14,328 nt of DNA from CAZGSG01 sp964528095. Its GTDB lineage: Bacteria > Bacteroidota > Bacteroidia > Chitinophagales > Chitinophagaceae. The stretch lies in the NCBI GenBank assembly GCA_964528095.1, contig CAZGSG010000139.1, forward strand, positions 1 to 14,328, in the 5' to 3' direction. Positions 1 through 6,990 of the stretch are shown one piece after another; position 1 is the stretch's first letter; each line of letters starts with the position of its first letter. The translations under genes were made by a program, and so were the position numbers. A model generated the notes under the pieces. The model worked only from the letters and a program-made list of their open reading frames with translations, made no database searches and was not told the DNA's origin.

Positions 1-1598
1 AAGCTGCGGATCCGGGGATCCGCATCCGCTCCATATTCCGTCACCATAAAAGGCGTGTTGGGCAATTCAGTATGATGACGATCGAGGAACTTCGAAAAGT
101 CCGCTAATACCCCTCCGTACCATCCGGAATATAAATTCCAGCCAAGTATCATCGGGATAGCGGTAAGGCCTGTACTCCTGTATCGTTCAAAATCCCCATG
201 ATTAGCGATCATGGTATAGCGATACGGGTCTTCTTTTCTCGTAATACTATCCAGTCGTTTTGCCAGCCTCTCTACAGAAGCATAATAAATTTTCTGGCGT
301 TCTTTATCGTTAGTAAAATGTGGTCGCAACAATACTTCATTCATATAACACCAGATGATCACGCTGGGATGGTTGAAATGCTGCCGGATCATTTCTACCT
401 GCATGTTTTCGCAGTTCTTATAAAATGCGTCCGATTCGGTGATCTCATTTACCACGGGTATCTCTACTGACGCGAGGATGCCCAGGCGGTCGCATGCTTC
501 CAGTATCGATGGGTCTTGAGGGTAATGCGCCACCCGCAAAAAATTACCGCCCATTTTTTTTAATAGTTGTATATCCTGCCTGGCCAGCTCATCGGGCACG
601 GCATTTCCTTTGTCTTTATAATCCTGGTGCCTGCTTGCCCCCATCAATTTGTATGGGCTACCATTTAGAAAAAAACCTTGCGATGCATCGAAACGGTACC
701 ACCTGAAACCAAGCGGGTTCCTGGTCTCATCGAGTGCATTACCACTGGTCTTATCAGTTATTTTTGTTATGACCGTATAGAGATGAGGGTCCTCCGGCGA
801 CCATAACCGGGGATTACTGATCGATTTTATTTCCTGGTTGAATGAAGTTGTTTTACCCGCTTTCAAGGAAACGGGGGTGCTGAGTATTGCTAACTGGCTG
901 CCCTGTTTATCTACTATTGTAGTGGTGATTTTTACTTCCCTGTTCACTGCAAGATCATTGCTCACAGATCCCTGTAACCGTACCGTTGCTTTTTCTTTGC
1001 TTACTGCAGGCGTAGAAACATACACCGCGTTCGCTCCATATTCGCTTGTTGAAAAATGTACCGGTGCTGCCGCCACCAGAAAAACATCGCGATAGATACC
1101 GCCGAAAAAACTGAAGTCAGCAGTTAACGGGGGAATATCCTGGTTATAACTATTGTCTACTTTAACCACAATTTCATTCTCATTTGTTTTATCGTCAAAC
1201 TGCAAAAAACCACTAACCGGTATATAAAATGAAGTATACCCGCCAATATGCCCGCCAGCTTTTTTACCATTCACATACACCGTTGTTTCCTGGTTGGCCC
1301 CTTCAAAATAGAGATAGACCTGTTTACTTTTAAAAGCATTGTTGATCCGGATTGTTTTTCTATACCAACCTGTTCCACGATAATAACCCGGTGTATCATC
1401 CATCATGTCGGCAATATTCCAGCTATGCGGTAAAGAAACAGGTTGCCACACCGGCTGTTGATCATTTTTACCAGCAGGATCATAGTTGTCTTTGGTGAAC
1501 TGCCATGCTTCGTTGATGCTTAGGATAGATCGTTGACCTTCCTGTGCTGCGATATCAATGAAAATCAGAAAAAAGAAGATGGTAAAAATATGTTTCAA
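1..1598 (-). CDS. Glycoside hydrolase family 2 (beta-galactosidase/beta-glucuronidase-like), C-terminus cut by window edge
   Basis: The reverse strand reads as one open frame of 532 codons that runs off the left edge. The only credible start is a TTG at 1598: an in-frame TAA lies 13 codons upstream with no ATG between, and the TTG opens a clean signal peptide (MKHIFTIFFFLIFIDIAAQ), so export is expected. Domain order fits GH2: a jelly-roll sugar-binding domain (about 30-185, with GGIYRDV at 166-172), an Ig-like domain (about 185-300), then the TIM barrel, with RHQD at 323-326 and RVAHYP around H358. The predicted acid/base is E421 in WCYMNEV and the predicted nucleophile is E521 in VTEYGAD, so both catalytic residues are in view. 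The C-terminal domains are missing. Family members hydrolyse terminal beta-galactosides, glucuronides, mannosides and others; the exact sugar cannot be told here. It lies 127 bp after GH5, and I see no convincing terminator or promoter in that gap, so it is probably the last visible gene of the same operon. Confidence 0.93.
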   Translation of the reverse strand, partial: MKHIFTIFFFLIFIDIAAQEGQRSILSINEAWQFTKDNYDPAGKNDQQPVWQPVSLPHSWNIADMMDDTPGYYRGTGWYRKTIRINNAFKSKQVYLYFEGANQETTVYVNGKKAGGHIGGYTSFYIPVSGFLQFDDKTNENEIVVKVDNSYNQDIPPLTADFSFFGGIYRDVFLVAAAPVHFSTSEYGANAVYVSTPAVSKEKATVRLQGSVSNDLAVNREVKITTTIVDKQGSQLAILSTPVSLKAGKTTSFNQEIKSISNPRLWSPEDPHLYTVITKITDKTSGNALDETRNPLGFRWYRFDASQGFFLNGSPYKLMGASRHQDYKDKGNAVPDELARQDIQLLKKMGGNFLRVAHYPQDPSILEACDRLGILASVEIPVVNEITESDAFYKNCENMQVEMIRQHFNHPSVIIWCYMNEVLLRPHFTNDKERQKIYYASVERLAKRLDSITRKEDPYRYTMIANHGDFERYRSTGLTAIPMILGWNLYSGWYGGVLADFSKFLDRHHTELPNTPFMVTEYGADADPRIRS

Positions 1599-1725
1599 CG
1601 GTGTACGATTATGAATGAATTGTTTTCCGGCTGGTTATTGATCAACCCAAAGATCTTCCTGATAAATGCCCGTGATTCGTAACAGGAGCATGCTAAAAAT
1701 TATAACTAAACAGATGAATAGACTG

Positions 1726-3543
1726 TTATTCCCTGTCAAATTGCATACGTTTTAAATTAAATCCGCCCTTGTCCGCATATACACGAAGTTTATTTGTTCC
1801 TTTTTCCAGCGAAATATTCTTCACTGCGCTGAGTTCCCATTTTTCTTCATCACCTGTAACGGGCAATATCACCGGCTTTACCACTGTCTTACCATTACTC
1901 AATAAAGAAACCTGGCCCGCGCTGGTTTTAGAAGATGTGGCAAAAGATACCGTGTACTTACCGGCCACTGGTACAGTAACAGTATACTGTAGCCATTCTC
2001 CATCCTCGATATTAAAAATATAGGGGCCTTGTTCGCCACGGGCAATATCCACACCATCATTACGATAAGTTGATCCCCTGTTTCCCCTTGTATTTACACC
2101 GGGTGTATAATGATAGCTCGCCGTATCCCTGTCAAAATAAGCGATGCCCTGGCGGCCCATATCAAAATCAACTGCTTCTATGATTGCATTGGCCGATATG
2201 CTGTGTTTTTTGAAAGGAATGGTTTCTCTTGAGTTTACCTGTCTGAACATTGCATCAACCACATCTTTATGGTAAACATTATTACTGATTTTAAGATTCG
2301 TGATCAGCTCCTGTAATGTTTTCCATGCATCTGCTTCAGACGGTTTTTCTCCTTTTGATGCCCAGTATGCAAGCAACTTATCATAACCAGCCGGTATTTT
2401 TATTTCAAGCGGGTTATTGATGTTCATCTTTTTTTCCTGCCACCACGCCCATCCTATTCCATGTTTTTCTACCAGCCCGATCGCTTCAGTAAACCAGGTA
2501 TTGGAGTTTTCACCAGACTCTCCCAGCCATAAGGGGAGATCATATTTATCACGCAGGTCCAAAAAATGCTTAATAGCCGCTGTTGTATTAAAGTTGCCGT
2601 ATTTATGAAAACTCAATACGAGGTTTTTATCCCAGCCTGGCAATATTCCATTATAATTATTACCAAATCCATTTCCCTCTATGATGATGATATGATTTTT
2701 ATCAACCGACCTGATAGCGGCGGTCATATCCATCAGCAGTTTCCTGAGCGGTTCATTCTTTTTTTCTGCAGTGCCTCTGAAATCTTTGGGATCTTCAAAA
2801 CCCCAGTTGGGCTCATTGATAATATCGTATGCGCCGATCCATTGTTCGTTCTTATACCTGTCAGCCAGTTTTTTCCATAAGGCGATCAGTTTGTCCTGCG
2901 CCGCCTGGCTCTGCCATAAAGAAGGCTTTGAGGAATCCCTGTCCGAGATAGCCAGATCATTACCCTGTCCGCCGGGTGCCGCATGCATATCAAGGATCAG
3001 GTAGATCTTATTGGCCTTACACCAGGCCAGTAAACTATCTGTTAGATCAAACCCTTTCTGAATCCAGGTTTGCTGACCAGCCACCGGTTCTTTTTCTACA
3101 GGCAGTGTATATAAGCCATAGTGCATCGGCAGACGGATGGAGTTAAATCCCCATGCTGCCATTGAGTCTATATCTGTTTTTGTTGTGTGATGTGTAAGCC
3201 ACTGATCATAGAATAAATTCGCTTTCTCCTCACCCACTACGTCGATTATCTTTTCTTTGATCCGGTATTGCTGGCCAAGATTGCTGAGTTTAAACATATA
3301 TCCTTCCTGCAGCATCCATCCACCAAGACCCATTCCCCGCAGTATAACGGTCTCTCCTTTTCCGTTGATGATTGTCTTACCTTTTGTTTTAAGAAAGCCC
3401 TGCGCGCTGAGATCGTTTACAAAAAACAAAGCCAGCAGTATCAATAGCCGGTATGCCTGACGATTAAAATATTTTGCTGCTAGCTGTAAGAACATGAGTT
3501 TATTATTAATGAATAAAATGAATGCGTATTTTTTACCAGACAT
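1726..3543 (-). CDS. Secreted glycoside hydrolase family 5 with C-terminal CBM6-like module
   Basis: The protein has 605 residues from the first ATG. A GH5 TIM barrel covers about residues 50-430. It has an RGMGLGGWMLQEG segment reminiscent of exo-beta-1,3-glucanase-like GH5 (COG2730/BglC type), the predicted acid/base E244 in IINEPNW and the predicted nucleophile E342 in WLGESGEN. A linker of about 40 residues leads to a beta-sandwich module (about 451-605) with GVNTRGNRGSTYRNDGVDI and GEWLQYTV, typical of CBM6-type carbohydrate-binding modules. The first ATG (3543) overlaps the GH30 stop by 11 bp and gives an unusually long 49-residue leader. An ATG at 3495 (residue 17) gives a more normal signal peptide of about 33 residues ending DLSAQ and leaves a 37-bp gap; I think this is the better start. 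There is no lipobox, so I expect soluble periplasmic or secreted export. The likely role is cutting a beta-glucan backbone; I cannot assign the GH5 subfamily or the linkage. Confidence 0.92.
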   Translation of the reverse strand: MSGKKYAFILFINNKLMFLQLAAKYFNRQAYRLLILLALFFVNDLSAQGFLKTKGKTIINGKGETVILRGMGLGGWMLQEGYMFKLSNLGQQYRIKEKIIDVVGEEKANLFYDQWLTHHTTKTDIDSMAAWGFNSIRLPMHYGLYTLPVEKEPVAGQQTWIQKGFDLTDSLLAWCKANKIYLILDMHAAPGGQGNDLAISDRDSSKPSLWQSQAAQDKLIALWKKLADRYKNEQWIGAYDIINEPNWGFEDPKDFRGTAEKKNEPLRKLLMDMTAAIRSVDKNHIIIIEGNGFGNNYNGILPGWDKNLVLSFHKYGNFNTTAAIKHFLDLRDKYDLPLWLGESGENSNTWFTEAIGLVEKHGIGWAWWQEKKMNINNPLEIKIPAGYDKLLAYWASKGEKPSEADAWKTLQELITNLKISNNVYHKDVVDAMFRQVNSRETIPFKKHSISANAIIEAVDFDMGRQGIAYFDRDTASYHYTPGVNTRGNRGSTYRNDGVDIARGEQGPYIFNIEDGEWLQYTVTVPVAGKYTVSFATSSKTSAGQVSLLSNGKTVVKPVILPVTGDEEKWELSAVKNISLEKGTNKLRVYADKGGFNLKRMQFDRE

Positions 3544-4921
3544 AGGTGACAGTAGCTCCCGGGGCTAACACCACATCAATGTGTTTCTTTTTATACCTTA
3601 CCTGAAAGGTCTCGGGATCTTTTTTATTATTCAGGATGATCACCACGATCTTTCCTTCTTTTGTTTTAAAAGCCACATTAGGCAACCCGTTATTGCTTTC
3701 AGACGCGATACGCGCAGAGCCCGGCCGCACGAATTTTGCCGCATGTGCGATGATATAGTATGCGGGATTTCTCTTCACTTCATTCTTATCGATCGTAACA
3801 GCTCCGAGACACCTGTCGCAGCCACCCCTATCCGTATGAGGTTTGTTTGCCGGGTCTGCCGCAAGATTCCATTCAATGACAGTACGGCACCAGTTGCGGG
3901 TTGCACCAATGATCAAATCTCTTATATGATTGGCGATATCCCGTTTCATGTTTCCAGGCGCTCCTACCCATTGCTCCGTGAAATAAAGATTTTTATCAGG
4001 ATGCGCGTTGTGTACATCCGTCAATGCTTCAATTTTTCCTCCATATAAATGAAAAGCAGATCCGTCGATGTATTTTTTCGCAGCGGGATCATCCAGGATG
4101 GAGATCGGGTAATCAGGCCGATCGGCATTGTGATCATAGATAATGATCTTTGTATCGATATCCCCCTTTTGAAAAGCAGGCCCCAGGTGATCTTTTATAA
4201 AAATAGCCTGATCAGGAGCCAGCATCAGCAAACTCGGGTTATTGCCAGGGTGCAATGGTTCATTTTGTACAGTAATTGCATCTATGCGGATGCCTTCCTT
4301 CCGCATATCCTGTATATAGCGCACAAAGTATTTTGCATAGGCCGCATAATATTCCGGCTTTAAACTACCGCCTCTTGCATCATTATTGGTTTTCATCCAG
4401 GTGGGTGGAGACCAGGGCGAACCCATGATTTTTATCGCGGGATTGATAGCAAGTATTTCTTTTAATACCGGGATTACATCCAGGCGGTCAGGCCCCAGGT
4501 CAAATTTCAGCATGGCCGTATCCGTTTGCCCCTCCGGCAGATCATTATAGGAAAACACCCGCTCGTTCAGATCAGAAGCGCCGATGCTCAGGCGCAGATA
4601 ACTCGTACCAATATTATTACCATCTGTTGCAAAAAGTTCGTTCAGCAATGCTTTACGACTTGTCGCGTCCATGTTTTTAATATGTGTGGCGCTGCCCCCT
4701 GTTAATGCAAATCCAAAACCATCAATTGTCTGAAACTCTTGTTTCTCGTCTATTGTTATAACGTTAACAATATTCTTTGCTTTTGTAAATGTGCTTTTGT
4801 TTGCCTGTTGCTGAAAAAGAATGCCCGCCGTGGGATCAGTAAGCCATGCTTCCGCTTTTTCCTGGCTGTATACAGGGCAAAAAGTAACTGTTGCAAGGGC
4901 TACTGCTATCCATCTTTTCAT
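3533..4921 (-). CDS. Glycoside hydrolase family 30 (glucosylceramidase / beta-1,6-glucanase-like)
   Basis: The protein has 462 residues, a normal length for the family. An N-terminal signal peptide ends near PVYSQ. The cysteine before it (FCPVYS) is not in a lipobox, so I expect a soluble exported protein. The mature part starts with the short N-terminal strand of the side beta-sandwich, followed by QTIDGFGFALTGGSA (the usual GH30 opening of the barrel), SYLRLSIGASD, and GSPWSPPTWMK. The predicted acid/base is E221 in TVQNEPLHP and the predicted nucleophile is E316 in LYFTEQWVG. The C-terminal residues (about 385-462) form the rest of the beta-sandwich. Bacteroidota members of this family include beta-1,6-glucanases of the GH30_3 type and beta-glucosidases. 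Placement beside a GH5 and SusCD pairs supports action on a beta-glucan, but the subfamily is my inference. The gene follows a 279-bp gap with a strong hairpin after susD, and its stop overlaps or abuts the GH5 start, so GH30 and GH5 are almost certainly co-transcribed. Confidence 0.93.
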   Translation of the reverse strand: MKRWIAVALATVTFCPVYSQEKAEAWLTDPTAGILFQQQANKSTFTKAKNIVNVITIDEKQEFQTIDGFGFALTGGSATHIKNMDATSRKALLNELFATDGNNIGTSYLRLSIGASDLNERVFSYNDLPEGQTDTAMLKFDLGPDRLDVIPVLKEILAINPAIKIMGSPWSPPTWMKTNNDARGGSLKPEYYAAYAKYFVRYIQDMRKEGIRIDAITVQNEPLHPGNNPSLLMLAPDQAIFIKDHLGPAFQKGDIDTKIIIYDHNADRPDYPISILDDPAAKKYIDGSAFHLYGGKIEALTDVHNAHPDKNLYFTEQWVGAPGNMKRDIANHIRDLIIGATRNWCRTVIEWNLAADPANKPHTDRGGCDRCLGAVTIDKNEVKRNPAYYIIAHAAKFVRPGSARIASESNNGLPNVAFKTKEGKIVVIILNNKKDPETFQVRYKKKHIDVVLAPGATVTYVW

Positions 4922-5200
4922 TATGGCGATTTTAAGATTTTAAAGGTGTAAGGAATTTAAGCGATCTCTTACCCGGCTATTCTTTTACCTGAGCTTACAG
5001 AATACCGTATTTCTTTTCCGGGTTGCTCCATTGTTAAAGCCTGCTGCTCCTAAAGATACTCCTTCTCTTTTAGAGCTGGCTGTTTCAAAAACTACTATCC
5101 CAAAATATACCACGGAAACACAAGCATGTGTTTCCGTGGCCTCATCAAAACTTTTGCAATCTATCAAACTTCTATCATTGGTTAACACAGGAAAATATTC
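4922..5200. other. Intergenic stretch between the transporter block and the enzyme genes
   Basis: This is the longest non-coding stretch in the window. It holds the hairpin described separately (5110-5139) and a weak 6-bp inverted repeat, ACCCGG at 4971-4976 and CCGGGT at 5018-5023. Reading toward GH30, I do not find a good Bacteroidota promoter (TTTG, then TAnnTTTG about 20 bases on). The nearest -7-like string is TATCTTTA, whose closest upstream TTTG is about 27 bases away. A 67-codon open frame crosses the hairpin on the minus strand but shows no family features and is not accepted as a gene. Confidence 0.6.
5110..5139 (-). terminator. Perfect 13-bp hairpin downstream of susD: terminator or RNA processing/stability element
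   Basis: The arms CCACGGAAACACA (5110-5122) and TGTGTTTCCGTGG (5127-5139) are exact reverse complements around a 4-base loop. On the transcribed minus strand the stem is followed by TATATTTTGGG, a short T-rich tail. This is weaker than a classic intrinsic terminator tail, so full or partial termination are both possible. It begins 61 bases after the stop of the SusD-like gene and precedes GH30 by about 190 bases. The position would allow the transporter genes to be expressed at a different level from the enzymes. The opposite strand shows no T-tract after the stem, and no gene on that strand would need it. Confidence 0.6.
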
Positions 5201-6961
5201 TTAATATCCAGGGTTCTGCACCAGGTTGGCATTTTTACCCAATTCCGACTGCATGATCGGGAAAAGATAATACGCGTCCTTAAACACATGCACCGGGTTG
5301 TTGGCAACGTTTTGTATATCATACGTGATAACATTACCTGTTTTAACAGGACGTATCGCTTTCATTATAAAATTCTGATTGGCAGGCGCTGTTTTCCAGC
5401 GACGCACATCAAAATAACGGTGGTCTTCATAAGCGAGTTCAACCATTCGTTCATTTACAATAGCTGCTCTCATTTCGTCTTTGTTCATACCTGCCTGCAA
5501 ACCATAAAGGCCATCAGCCCCGGGAAGAATGCCTGCTCTTTTCCTGATCAGTTTCAACTGGTCGTATGCAATGCCGATATTGCCTGTTTCATTGATCGCT
5601 TCCGCGTAATTGAGTAGTATCTCGGCGTACCTGATCAATGGTAAACATCTTTCAGTATTCGGACCACCATTGCTGGCTGTATTCTCATCCATCATCTTTC
5701 TCCAGAAATAACCTGCTATCCATACAAGGGTAGCATCACCAAGACCTGTATAGGTACCGTTCGCGTTTTTTGTGTACGTAATATTCACCGCGATCTTGGT
5801 ATTGGTGGTAGTTGAAAACCAGAGACTGTTATTATAAATGAATGTATAGCCAAACCTTGGGTCCCTGTTCACAAAAGGATCATTTGCATTATATCCCGAT
5901 GTCGGATCGGTGATAGCTTTACCATTTCTCATACCAAATGCTTCTGCAAGGTTATGTGAAGGCGCTACCTGTACAGTACCCGTACCTCTTGACGGAGGCA
6001 GGGCAAATTGCTCCATGGTCTTATTGGAACCCTGCATCCCCGGTAAAATATATTCCGGATTTTTACGCATCAGGAACACTCTGGAGAAACCATAACCGGG
6101 AGCCGTTGTATTGTCCTCATACAACGAATAAAGATTCATATCAATAACCGCCTTTGCCGCTTCCGCCGCTTTTACCCAGCGCTGCGGATCGGCAGTCGGA
6201 TAAGCGGTCAGTTTTTTAACCTCTTCGGATGTGGCAGTACTGCCACCGTTAAATAATGGGCTGGCGGCATACAATAGTACTCTTGATTTCAATCCCAGGC
6301 AGGCGCCTTTTGTTATACGGCCATAGTTTTGTGAAGTATGTTCAGTAGGAAGCGCCGCTGCGGCAGCATCCGTTTCATTTACGATATAATTCACACACTC
6401 CTCATAACTGTTACGTGGCATATCGATCTTGTCGTCAGCTGCAAACACCTTATCACCTATCAATGGAATACCGGCAAAATTTCTTAACAGGATCGAATAA
6501 TACCAGGCTCTTAAAAACCGGGCTTCTGCTTTGGCCATTTTTTTATTGGATTCCGACAAAGGCGATTTGTCTACATTGGCGATGAAAACATTGGCCCTGC
6601 GGATATTTGTCCAGGGTTTGGTCCACATATATTCATACGGCGCGCCAAATGCCGGGCTCATTGTTCCATTAAAAAGATAAACAAAAGGCTGGGTGCCTCC
6701 GGCAAGTCTCGATGTGCCTTCATCGCATCCTTCCGCGGTACCATGACTGATATTACTTGCATAAGTATACCTTCTGTAACCAAAGGCGAAACTTATTTCC
6801 GCATAGGTTCCAAAAAGAAAATCCATTGTGCGGGCGCTATCTGAAAAGGTAGTAGCCTCATTCAGATCTGTATTGGGTTTTGCATCCAGCAGATCTTTTT
6901 TCTCACAGGAATATAATCCCGTGATAGCTATTGCGATTATGAATATGAGTATTTTTTTCAT
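5201..6961 (-). CDS. SusD/RagB-family glycan-binding outer membrane lipoprotein (downstream pair)
   Basis: The protein has 586 residues. It begins with a lipoprotein signal peptide whose lipobox ends at C19 (TGLYSCEKKD), so the mature protein should be a lipid-anchored surface protein. The TPR-like SusD fold is shown by KAEARFLRAWYYSILLRNFAGIPL, ARF-type helices, the SRVLLYAASPLFNGG segment, and the C-terminal signature NERMVELAYEDHRYFDVRRWK (about 503-523, of which the conserved core is ELAYEDHRYFDVRRWK). It ends NANLVQNPGY, the usual SusD tail. Residues 346-358 read NGKAITDPTSGYN, identical to the other SusD-like protein in the window. Its start is 29 bp after the upstream SusC stop, so the two form a pair: SusD acts as the lid that captures oligosaccharides for the SusC channel. 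The bound glycan cannot be read from sequence. A strong hairpin follows the stop. Confidence 0.96.
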   Translation of the reverse strand: MKKILIFIIAIAITGLYSCEKKDLLDAKPNTDLNEATTFSDSARTMDFLFGTYAEISFAFGYRRYTYASNISHGTAEGCDEGTSRLAGGTQPFVYLFNGTMSPAFGAPYEYMWTKPWTNIRRANVFIANVDKSPLSESNKKMAKAEARFLRAWYYSILLRNFAGIPLIGDKVFAADDKIDMPRNSYEECVNYIVNETDAAAAALPTEHTSQNYGRITKGACLGLKSRVLLYAASPLFNGGSTATSEEVKKLTAYPTADPQRWVKAAEAAKAVIDMNLYSLYEDNTTAPGYGFSRVFLMRKNPEYILPGMQGSNKTMEQFALPPSRGTGTVQVAPSHNLAEAFGMRNGKAITDPTSGYNANDPFVNRDPRFGYTFIYNNSLWFSTTTNTKIAVNITYTKNANGTYTGLGDATLVWIAGYFWRKMMDENTASNGGPNTERCLPLIRYAEILLNYAEAINETGNIGIAYDQLKLIRKRAGILPGADGLYGLQAGMNKDEMRAAIVNERMVELAYEDHRYFDVRRWKTAPANQNFIMKAIRPVKTGNVITYDIQNVANNPVHVFKDAYYLFPIMQSELGKNANLVQNPGY

Positions 6962-6990
6962 CAGTAGATTATTTAATGTTTTGCCAATGA

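Noticed and set aside
1..30. Closely spaced GGATCC sites at the left edge suggesting a cloning junction
   Set aside because: They are part of the GH2 coding frame (GADADPRIR), which is the conserved sequence after the nucleophile.
481..560. Possible frameshift in the GH2 gene at a run of A/T near 538-543
   Set aside because: Recounting the run gives six A on the plus strand, which keeps the frame and yields the conserved NFLRVAHYPQDP segment.
1599..1725. Possible terminator or promoter between GH5 and GH2
   Set aside because: Only a 5-bp imperfect inverted repeat (TCCTG...CAGGA) and a TTGATCAA palindrome are seen, with no T-tract and no good TTTG/TAnnTTTG pair at proper spacing.
3581..4048. 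155-codon plus-strand open frame
   Set aside because: It lies entirely antisense to the GH30 gene, which has intact catalytic motifs; the antisense product has no family features. The same applies to the other plus-strand frames across the window, including 7333-7848, 8662-9090 and 9350-9742.
4971..5023. Inverted repeat ACCCGG / CCGGGT upstream of GH30
   Set aside because: Only 6 bp with a 41-base loop; too weak to call an operator or a terminator.
4985..5188. 67-codon minus-strand open frame between susD and GH30
   Set aside because: It spans the perfect hairpin, has no signal peptide, domain or recognisable composition, and the gap looks non-coding. Chance ORF.
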